The notes under the pieces: generated by a model | The model's input: only the letters and a program-made list of their open reading frames with translations | What the model was told of the DNA's origin: nothing | Databases searched by the model: none | Translations under genes and position numbers: made by a program | Origin: an uncultured Eubacterium sp. | GTDB taxonomy: Bacteria > Bacillota > Clostridia > Lachnospirales > Lachnospiraceae | Assembly (NCBI GenBank): GCA_905236225.1 | Contig: CAJOPM010000112.1 | Span: 1-6,839 of the forward strand | Direction: 5' to 3' | DNA length: 6,839 nucleotides | Shown: piece by piece, positions 1-4,918 of the stretch | Numbering within the stretch: the first letter of the stretch is position 1 | How the letters are laid out: the number at the start of each line of letters is the position of its first letter

Positions 1-573
1 ATCAGAAGTTTTAAATCCTTTTCTAAGTAAAGCATCATAGAGTTTCTTTTTTTTCTTAATATCTTCGTCATCCGGATTATAGCATTTCTTTTCTAAAAAT
101 CTCTTAATCTGGCTTAATTCGTCAAAGTCTTCTGTCTCTTCTAATATCTTATCAATAATACTTTGCGAAATCCCCTTCGACATTAAATCGCTTCTTACCT
201 TAAGTACACTTTTTTTATCTTTATGATATTCAACATAATGCCTTGAATACCGCTCATCATCGATAAAATGATATTCTTCTAAATAAGCAACTACTTTATC
301 GATAACTTCATCAGGATACCCTCCATCTTTTAGTTTATCGATTATCTGCTTTTTTGTTCTATCCATCTTCTCAAGAAGATAAAGTGCCCTTTTTCTTGCT
401 CTCGGTATCAATACTTCATTAATAACTCTTAAATATTCTTTGTCAGAAACATCCACACCCTCCTCAATGGGAGATATGTGGATGTCCTTGTTGTAAACAG
501 TGATACTCTGCCCACTGTCGAATGTAAGCTTAATCTTACCTTTGCCTATTTTTTTTAAATTTATAATAACCAT
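1..573 (-). CDS. recX: RecX regulatory protein (3' end cut off by window edge)
   Basis: I translated the minus strand by hand: 191 codons stay open from an ATG at 573-571 to the window edge with no stop. RecX binds RecA filaments and modulates (usually restrains) recombinase and coprotease activity. The protein has a basic, beta-rich N-terminus (about residues 1-32), then RecX-type three-helix repeats. Recognisable pieces are ARKRALYLLEKMDRTKKQ (residues about 62-79), the LEEYHFIDDERYSRHYVE segment (about 106-123) and the KGISQSIIDKILEE segment (about 142-155). It ends in LLRKGFKTSD, which resembles the typical RecX C-terminus, so probably only 10-25 residues are missing. The start codon directly abuts the recA stop (TAAATG) with no good Shine-Dalgarno sequence, so translation is probably coupled to recA. 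Location and sequence agree; family assignment is from recognition, not a search. Confidence 0.92.
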   Translation of the reverse strand, partial: MVIINLKKIGKGKIKLTFDSGQSITVYNKDIHISPIEEGVDVSDKEYLRVINEVLIPRARKRALYLLEKMDRTKKQIIDKLKDGGYPDEVIDKVVAYLEEYHFIDDERYSRHYVEYHKDKKSVLKVRSDLMSKGISQSIIDKILEETEDFDELSQIKRFLEKKCYNPDDEDIKKKKKLYDALLRKGFKTSD

Positions 574-1629
574 TTATGATTTATCAACATTCTCTTGCTT
601 CTTAGCCGGTTCAGGCTCAGTTACATCTTCTTCTATCAAGTTATAGTGAGCGCGGACTTTTTTGTCAATTTCTTCAAAGACTTCGGGATGTTCCTTTAGG
701 TAAGCTTTGGCGTTCTCTCTACCCTGCCCTATCTTCTCACCGTTATATGCATACCATGCTCCCGACTTATTAACTACACCGGTATTGGCAGCAAGATCAA
801 TAAGATCTCCCTCTCTCGAGATTCCCTGTCCAAACATAATATCAAACTCAGCTTCTCTAAATGGAGGTGCAATCTTATTCTTTACCACTTTGATTCTTGT
901 ATGATTACCTACAACTTCACCACCGACCTTGATCTGCTCTACTCTTCTTACATCTAATCTGATTGAAGAATAAAACTTAAGTGCACGTCCTCCTGTAGTG
1001 GTCTCGGGATTGCCAAACATTACTCCGACTTTCTCTCGAAGCTGATTAATAAAAATGACAATGCAATTAGATTTACTAATAACAGAAGTAAGCTTACGAA
1101 GAGCCTGTGACATAAGTCTGGCCTGTAGACCTACATGAGCGTCTCCCATCTCCCCATCTATCTCTGCCTTAGGGACTAGAGCCGCCACAGAATCCACAAT
1201 AACTATATCCACTGCTCCCGATCTTACCATGGTCTCAGTAATCTCTAATGCCTGCTCTCCACTATCGGGCTGTGATATATAAAGATCATCTATATTAACC
1301 CCTATATTCTTCGCATACGCAGGATCTAATGCATGCTCAGCATCTATAAAACCTGCAATACCGCCTATCTTCTGAACTTCTGCTACCATATGAAGCGCTA
1401 CTGTAGTCTTACCACTTGACTCAGGTCCGTATATCTCAATAACCCTGCCTCGTGGTACTCCTCCAAGGCCTAACGCTATATCTAAACTTAGTGATCCTGT
1501 AGGAATGGTCTCTATATTGAGATCCGTACCCTGGTCTCCAAGCTTCATAACCGATCCCTTGCCATACTGCTTCTCAATCTGTGCTATAGCACTCTCTAAT
1601 GCCTTAAGTTTATCTTCTTTATTCGCCAT
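574..1629 (-). CDS. recA: RecA recombinase
   Basis: RecA is the ATP-dependent DNA strand-exchange protein and the coprotease that triggers LexA self-cleavage in the SOS response; it is cytoplasmic and filament-forming. I place the start at 1629 (MANKEDKLKALES...), giving 351 residues, the normal RecA length. AGGAG at 1640-1636 lies 6 bases upstream of this ATG. An in-frame ATG at 1683 would add 18 residues (MIIIYHICSS...) unlike any RecA N-terminus, and those codons are leader. Visible motifs, numbered from the chosen start: Walker A GPESSGKTT (68-76), catalytic Glu98 in DAEHALD, Walker B VIVDS (143-147), Gln196 sensing residue in FINQLREK, DNA-binding loop L2 around 199-222 (EKVGVMFGNPETTTGG), Lys250 and Lys252 of the VKNKIAPPF interface motif, and a charged C-terminal tail (334-351). 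All key residues are intact. recX follows without a gap. Confidence 0.99.
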   Translation of the reverse strand: MANKEDKLKALESAIAQIEKQYGKGSVMKLGDQGTDLNIETIPTGSLSLDIALGLGGVPRGRVIEIYGPESSGKTTVALHMVAEVQKIGGIAGFIDAEHALDPAYAKNIGVNIDDLYISQPDSGEQALEITETMVRSGAVDIVIVDSVAALVPKAEIDGEMGDAHVGLQARLMSQALRKLTSVISKSNCIVIFINQLREKVGVMFGNPETTTGGRALKFYSSIRLDVRRVEQIKVGGEVVGNHTRIKVVKNKIAPPFREAEFDIMFGQGISREGDLIDLAANTGVVNKSGAWYAYNGEKIGQGRENAKAYLKEHPEVFEEIDKKVRAHYNLIEEDVTEPEPAKKQENVDKS

Positions 1630-1635
1630 ATCATT

Positions 1636-1640
1636 CTCCT
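1636..1640 (-). promoter_or_regulatory. recA ribosome binding site
   Basis: AGGAG on the minus strand, 6 bases upstream of the ATG at 1629. It decides the recA start against the longer in-frame ATG at 1683, whose product would carry a non-homologous leader. Confidence 0.85.
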
Positions 1641-1687
1641 CGTAAAGTAAAATGCTACTACATATATGATATATTATAATCACAGTA

Positions 1688-1710
1688 TTTGAAACAATGT
1701 GTGTCTCAAA
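1688..1710 (-). promoter_or_regulatory. Stem-loop in the recA 5' leader
   Basis: On the minus strand, TTTGAGAC (1710-1703) can pair with GTTTCAAA (1695-1688), giving 8 pairs including one G-U, with a 7-base loop. It lies in the roughly 100-base leader between the proposed recA start of transcription and the AGGAG site. The stem is A/U-rich and modest, so it could be a stabilising or regulatory leader structure or simply chance. Conservation was not tested. Confidence 0.3.
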
Positions 1711-1712
1711 AC

Positions 1713-1726
1713 CAAACTCTTGTTCG
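1713..1726 (-). promoter_or_regulatory. LexA (DinR) SOS box of recA
   Basis: The minus strand reads CGAACAAGAGTTTG, matching the Gram-positive SOS-box half-sites CGAAC-N4-GTTCG in 9 of 10 fixed positions. It begins 10 bases downstream of the proposed -10 element, so it covers about +4 to +17, where bound LexA would block RNA polymerase. Together with the recA gene downstream this is a convincing SOS operator. Assignment rests on the known Bacillus/Clostridium LexA consensus. Confidence 0.8.
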
Positions 1727-1736
1727 CTCGATAATT

Positions 1737-1765
1737 ATAATAATATAAGCCAAATGTCTTGTCAA
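1737..1765 (-). promoter_or_regulatory. recA promoter (sigma-A type)
   Basis: Minus strand: a perfect -35 TTGACA (1765-1760), a 17-base spacer, then TATTAT (1742-1737; 5 of 6 match to TATAAT). Transcription should begin near 1730, just ahead of the SOS box. An overlapping TATAAT (1739-1734) would need a 20-base spacer and is less likely. The resulting leader is about 100 bases. Confidence 0.75.
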
Positions 1766-1772
1766 GCATTTT

Positions 1773-1786
1773 CGAAAATTTGTTCT
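1773..1786 (-). promoter_or_regulatory. Possible second, degenerate SOS box
   Basis: The minus strand reads AGAACAAATTTTCG, keeping 8 of 10 fixed positions of the CGAAC-N4-GTTCG box. It lies just upstream of the -35 element, with its centre 60 bp from the centre of the main box. Such a placement could allow cooperative LexA binding, but the A/T-rich surroundings make a chance match plausible. Confidence 0.3.
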
Positions 1787-1808
1787 ATTTTACTTAATGG
1801 GGGATATC

Positions 1809-1827
1809 GTCCGTCCTGTGTCCGGAC
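1809..1827. repeat. GC-rich interrupted palindrome upstream of recA
   Basis: GTCCG (1809-1813) and CGGAC (1823-1827) are inverted repeats separated by 9 bases. The right part also contains the perfect 8-base palindrome GTCCGGAC (1820-1827). This is a GC island in otherwise A/T-rich spacer, about 45 bases upstream of the recA -35 element. It could be a protein binding site or a small hairpin; no run of U follows on either strand, so it is not an obvious terminator. Confidence 0.35.
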
Positions 1828-1902
1828 TAAAAGAAATAAGAACCAGGAAAATATTATCATATCTTTTATATTGGTGCAATAAAAAGCCATTACATAAATT
1901 AA

Positions 1903-1941
1903 ACGCAGCTTAGAAAGAATAATTATCTTTGAAAGCTGCGT
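1903..1941 (-). terminator. Likely terminator of the ABC importer operon
   Basis: A 9-bp inverted repeat, ACGCAGCTT (1903-1911) against AAGCTGCGT (1933-1941), lies 36 bases past the importer ATPase stop codon. An inner 5-bp stem (AAAGA/TCTTT, 1914-1918 with 1926-1930) extends the hairpin beyond a 2x2 mismatch. On the minus strand the stem is followed by TTAATTTATG, with the arm's own final T giving TTT. That U-tract is imperfect, hence moderate confidence. Confidence 0.6.
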
Positions 1942-1977
1942 ATTATTTGAAGAAATCACAATTTAGTTATTATACTT

Positions 1978-2772
1978 CTAGCCTAAAAGTGCCTGATCAT
2001 TGGCAAATTCCTGCCCTGCTGCTTTTTCAAATGCATGCATAAGATCTTCAACACTAAGTCCTGCCTTTTCTTCTTCTTTTAAATCTAATATAATCTTACC
2101 TTCATTCATCATAATAAGACGATTACCATGAGCTATAGCATCTTTCATATTATGTGTAATCATAAGCGTGGTAAGATTTGCTTCTTTTACTATCTTATCC
2201 GTTGCTTTTAGCACTTTTTGTGCGGTCTTGGGATCGAGCGCAGCTGTATGCTCATCAAGCAACAATACCTTTGGTTTCTGCAATGTAGCCATAAGCAAAG
2301 TAAGCGCCTGTCTTTGTCCTCCCGAAAGAAGCCCAACCTTAGCCGAAAGCCTGTCTTCAAGTCCTAGATCTATCTTTTTTAGAGTTTCCTTAAATTTAAT
2401 TCTCTGCTCTTTTGTAACGCCCCATTTAAGTGTGCGCATTTTGCCTCGTTTTGCCGCAAGTGCAAGATTTTCATCAATTCTCATATCGGGCGCTGTTCCT
2501 ATTCTGGGATCTTGAAACACTCTTCCTATAAGAGCTGCTCTTTTAAAGTCGGGAAGTCCGGTAACATCTATTCCATCAATAACGATAGAACCACTATCTA
2601 CAGGCCATACACCCGAAATAGCATTTAACATAGTAGATTTTCCTGCACCGTTGCCCCCTATAACAGTAACAAAATCACCTTGCTCTAATGTAAGGGACAC
2701 TCCTCTTAGGGCACGCTTCTCATTAATAGTTCCGGGATTAAAAGTCTTAGTAATATTATTTATTTCTATCAT
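1978..2772 (-). CDS. ABC importer ATP-binding protein (TrpZ-like family)
   Basis: A 264-residue cytoplasmic ATPase that should drive the permease encoded just upstream. All nucleotide-binding motifs are present: Walker A GGNGAGKST (39-47), Q-loop Gln87 in VFQDP, signature LSGGQRQ (149-155), Walker B KVLLLDE (168-174) with catalytic Glu174, D-loop ALD (178-180) and switch His207 in ITHNMKDA. After the catalytic Glu the usual Pro is a His (LLLDEHTAALDP), which I recall as typical of this COG1101-like family, so it does not suggest loss of function. The start is supported by a strong AAAGGAGG (2790-2783), 10 bases upstream, inside the end of the permease gene; only 3 bases separate the two genes, so translational coupling is likely. 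It is the last gene before the proposed terminator. Substrate cannot be read from the ATPase. Confidence 0.93.
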   Translation of the reverse strand: MIEINNITKTFNPGTINEKRALRGVSLTLEQGDFVTVIGGNGAGKSTMLNAISGVWPVDSGSIVIDGIDVTGLPDFKRAALIGRVFQDPRIGTAPDMRIDENLALAAKRGKMRTLKWGVTKEQRIKFKETLKKIDLGLEDRLSAKVGLLSGGQRQALTLLMATLQKPKVLLLDEHTAALDPKTAQKVLKATDKIVKEANLTTLMITHNMKDAIAHGNRLIMMNEGKIILDLKEEEKAGLSVEDLMHAFEKAAGQEFANDQALLG

Positions 2773-2775
2773 GAC

Positions 2776-3732
2776 TTACTCCCCTCCTTTGATAGCGTTC
2801 TTTTTTGCTGCCCTGAATGAGTTCTTTGTTTTTCCTTTCAGATAAGGTACTGCCAAAAATACAGCAACTATAATTGCAGTAAAGAGCTTCATTAGATTGG
2901 AGTCAATCTTTAGCCACAATACGATTGTATATACTATGTAATATATAATTCCACCTATTACGACAAAAGCAAGTCTTCCGGCAAAATTAAGCTTCTTACC
3001 TAGAATAGCCTCTCCAATTACTTCGCCTATTATTACTGCTGCAAGTCCAATGACAATCGCGCCGCGACCGCTATTTACATCTGCAAATCCCGAGTACTGT
3101 GCTGCCATACCGCCTGCAAGCGCTACCAACGCATTAGAAAGAGCCAATCCAAAGACCGTCATAAAACCAACGTTAACTCCCTGCGCTTTACTTGCCGTGC
3201 TGTTACATCCTGTAGCTCTAAGCGCCATTCCCATTTCAGTCCCAAAGAACCAATAAAGCGCTACAACAACACAAATTGCAAATATGCCTCCGACTACAAG
3301 CGCCGCCGATATATCTCTGCCACTTATTACCAGATTGAATTTATCAACGCTGATTGCCTGATTTGCTTGGAATTTCATAATAGCAAGGTTAATGGAATAT
3401 AGACCATACTGCGTTAATATACCTGCCAATATTGCCGGTATTCCCAGTCGCGTATGAAGTAATCCTGTAACCATTCCCGCTAATATTCCTGACAGAAAAG
3501 CCACTATCAGCGCTATTATCGGAGAAACTCCCGATATAATCATCATTGCTGTAATCGCCGCTCCTGTTGAAAATGTCCCATCAACAGAAAGATCCGCTAT
3601 ATTAAGTAATCTGAAGGTAATATATACTCCAAGAGCCATAATGCCCCAGATTAATCCTTGTGCTATGCTCGAAGGCATTCTCCCCATAAGATCCACCGGG
3701 GAGAGCATTGCAAAATACTGTGCTGCTATCAT
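2776..3732 (-). CDS. ABC importer permease (BPD_transp_2 / RbsC-like family)
   Basis: A 318-residue integral membrane protein with about eight or nine hydrophobic segments (roughly 22-42, 55-68, 70-92, 97-118, 141-163, 187-210, 225-243, 252-274, 281-298) and a basic C-terminal tail. The segments GLIWGIMALGVYITFRLL and NIADLSVDGTF near residues 26-54, and the cytoplasmic loop MGMALRATGCN (167-177), fit the permeases paired with COG2984-type binding proteins. The start at 3732 has AGGGG (3746-3742) 9 bases upstream; Met16 or Met19 are possible alternative starts because homologues often begin closer to the first membrane helix. The gene follows the binding-protein stop after 21 bases. Its last codons (KGGE, stop) double as the ribosome binding site of the ATPase gene. 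It should form the membrane channel as a dimer. Confidence 0.92.
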   Translation of the reverse strand: MIAAQYFAMLSPVDLMGRMPSSIAQGLIWGIMALGVYITFRLLNIADLSVDGTFSTGAAITAMMIISGVSPIIALIVAFLSGILAGMVTGLLHTRLGIPAILAGILTQYGLYSINLAIMKFQANQAISVDKFNLVISGRDISAALVVGGIFAICVVVALYWFFGTEMGMALRATGCNSTASKAQGVNVGFMTVFGLALSNALVALAGGMAAQYSGFADVNSGRGAIVIGLAAVIIGEVIGEAILGKKLNFAGRLAFVVIGGIIYYIVYTIVLWLKIDSNLMKLFTAIIVAVFLAVPYLKGKTKNSFRAAKKNAIKGGE

Positions 3733-3753
3733 GTTACTAAACCCCTATTCTAA

Positions 3754-4806
3754 TTACTGTTCATATGCCACATAATCATCCGGCACTTCTATACCTAAGC
3801 TTTCACATATCTCAGGATTATATTCTTTGTTAAGTTCAGCATCATAATACTGAATCTCCATTGTCGAAATATCAGCTTCGCCTGTAAGAATCTTTGCAGC
3901 CATCTGTCCTGTCTGCTCTCCTAAGTGGTAATAGTCGATTGAAAGTGTTACTATACCGCAACCTGACATGATACCTTCTTCTCCGGCAACGATTGGTGTC
4001 TGTGCCGAAAGTGCAACATTGTTAATAGCTTCTGTGCATGATGCTGCCGTATTATCAGTAGGAATATAAAGAGCATCGCAATCAGCACATGCCTGCTGCG
4101 TTACTGAAGTTACGTCATTTGAATCTGCAAATGTATATTCCGATACGCTGTATCCTGCTTCTTCAAGGTATACAGTAATTTCATCAGCCTGGAACTTTGA
4201 ATTCGGCTCACCTGAGCAATATAAGATTCCTATTGTCTTTGCATCAGGAAGAACCTCTGTAAACATCTCAGCCTGCTGATCGAGCGGTGCAAGATCTGAT
4301 GTTCCGCTTATATTTCCTCCAAGTACAGTAAGTTCTGCATCTTCATCAAGTGCTGTTCCGTAATTGGTTATTGATGTTCCTAAAATCGGAATTGTATCTG
4401 TTGCCGTCTTAGCTGACTGAAGTGATGCTGTTGCATTTGCCAAAATCAAATCAACATTTTCTGCTGCAAGATTAGAGCATATAGTCATTGCTGTTGATGC
4501 ATCACCTGCTGCATTTTGTTCATCAAATCCTACTGCATCTCCAAGCTCTGCTATTAAAGCATCCTTAAATCCCTTAGTTGCAGCATCAAGCGCCTCATGC
4601 TGTACAAGCTGACAAATACCAACCTGATATTCTTTCCCTGATATTCCCGGATATTCTTCTGTGCTCTCTTCGCTGCTTACCTGTGCGCTTTCTGTCGGTG
4701 CACTGCCATTATCAGCAGTATCCGAAGCATTTGATCCACATCCTACAACACCCATACCAAGCGCTCCTACAAGTGCCATTGCCATAATAAATCTTGACTT
4801 TTTCAT
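3754..4806 (-). CDS. ABC importer substrate-binding lipoprotein (ABC_sub_bind / TrpX-like family)
   Basis: A 350-residue extracellular lipoprotein that should capture the solute and deliver it to the permease. It opens with a signal peptide (MKKSRF, then a hydrophobic stretch 7-21) ending in the lipobox VVGC; Cys23 would be lipidated. A Ser/Glu/Asp-rich linker (about 24-52) follows, then the two-lobed binding domain with family hallmarks: VGICQLVQHEALD (62-74), ILYCSGEPNS (194-203), IPTDN (248-252) and VTLSIDYYHLGEQTG (286-300). The closest characterised relatives I know are streptococcal TrpX-type proteins that bind aromatic amino acids, so such a substrate is plausible but not shown. Start: GGAGG at 4817-4813, 6 bases upstream of the ATG. 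Odd: eight cysteines beyond the lipidated one, including a C-x-x-C at 240-243. First gene of the importer set, 112 bases after purH. Confidence 0.92.
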   Translation of the reverse strand: MKKSRFIMAMALVGALGMGVVGCGSNASDTADNGSAPTESAQVSSEESTEEYPGISGKEYQVGICQLVQHEALDAATKGFKDALIAELGDAVGFDEQNAAGDASTAMTICSNLAAENVDLILANATASLQSAKTATDTIPILGTSITNYGTALDEDAELTVLGGNISGTSDLAPLDQQAEMFTEVLPDAKTIGILYCSGEPNSKFQADEITVYLEEAGYSVSEYTFADSNDVTSVTQQACADCDALYIPTDNTAASCTEAINNVALSAQTPIVAGEEGIMSGCGIVTLSIDYYHLGEQTGQMAAKILTGEADISTMEIQYYDAELNKEYNPEICESLGIEVPDDYVAYEQ

Positions 4807-4812
4807 TATTAA

Positions 4813-4817
4813 CCTCC
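4813..4817 (-). promoter_or_regulatory. Ribosome binding site of the importer binding protein
   Basis: GGAGG on the minus strand with a 6-base spacer to the ATG at 4806. It fixes the start of a protein whose signal peptide begins immediately (MKKSRF). Confidence 0.85.
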
Positions 4818-4862
4818 ATTAATAGTTTTAATTTTTTCAAAAGTTTTTTTCAAGTTTCTCTC

Positions 4863-4907
4863 CCCCGCCTACGCTTTGCTTAGAGGCGGGGTCATCTCGT
4901 CTGAGAT
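4863..4907 (-). other. GC-rich hairpin (plus a small one) between purH and the importer
   Basis: CCCCGCCT (4863-4870) pairs with AGGCGGGG (4884-4891): 8 bp, mostly G-C, around a 13-base loop. A smaller inverted repeat, ATCTC (4894-4898) with GAGAT (4903-4907), lies next to it, closer to the purH stop. On the minus transcript the large stem is followed by GGAGAGAAACTTGAAAAAAA, a purine-rich tract, not U; on the plus strand it is followed by TCATCTCG. It therefore does not fit an intrinsic terminator in either direction. Possible roles are an mRNA stabilising or processing element that sets purH apart from the importer, or a dispersed intergenic repeat. It resembles no riboswitch that I recognise. 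Confidence 0.5.
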
Positions 4908-4918
4908 ATAACTTCTTC

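Larger units (their letters stand above)
1630..1977. other. Non-coding control region between the ABC operon and recA
   Basis: This 348-base stretch separates the importer ATPase stop from the recA start. From right to left it holds the likely importer terminator (1903-1941), a GC-rich interrupted palindrome (1809-1827), a possible second SOS box, the recA promoter, the main SOS box, a leader hairpin and the recA ribosome binding site. Short open frames that cross it on either strand lack a ribosome binding site and look like chance readings of A/T-rich DNA. I see no tRNA or other recognisable RNA gene here. Confidence 0.8.

Noticed and set aside
47..556. Runs of eight A in the recX coding strand (47-54 and 549-556) as phase-variable slippage sites
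   Set aside because: The frame is intact through both runs, such runs are common in A/T-rich lysine codons, and there is no evidence of length variation.
1595..1634. A 12-codon out-of-frame ATG frame overlapping the recA start
   Set aside because: Its ATG lies only one base from the AGGAG core, too close for initiation, so it is probably incidental.
1673..1678. A perfect TATAAT in the recA leader, as a second recA promoter
   Set aside because: The position 17-18 bases upstream reads CACATT or ACACAT, a poor -35, and no proper extended -10 TGn precedes it; it probably reflects local A/T-richness.
1630..1683. In-frame N-terminal extension of RecA from the ATG at 1683
   Set aside because: The 18 added residues resemble no RecA N-terminus, there is no ribosome binding site before them, and the ATG at 1629 has a good AGGAG and gives the family's normal length.
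1864..1884. TTTTAT...ATAAAA inverted repeat as a second terminator
   Set aside because: The stem is purely A/T and interrupted, so it would be too weak; the nearby GC-containing hairpin is a better candidate.
1697..1959. Two overlapping short open frames (about 61-65 codons) on opposite strands between the importer and recA
   Set aside because: Neither has a convincing ribosome binding site or recognisable protein features, and they run through the recA promoter, SOS box or terminator hairpin; they look like chance frames.
1978..2772. ATPase inactivated by His in place of Pro after the Walker B Glu
   Set aside because: The catalytic Glu, Walker A, signature and switch His are all present, and this His is, to my knowledge, typical of the family.
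4820..4855. A promoter for the importer (TTGAAA, 17 bases, TAAAAC)
   Set aside because: Both elements are weak, they lie in A-rich low-complexity DNA, and the start point would fall almost on the Shine-Dalgarno sequence, leaving no usable leader.
4863..4891. Intrinsic terminator, preQ1-type or ZTP-type riboswitch at the GC-rich hairpin
   Set aside because: No U-tract follows the stem in either direction, and I could not find the conserved loop and tail pairings of preQ1-I or the conserved motifs of the ZTP riboswitch.
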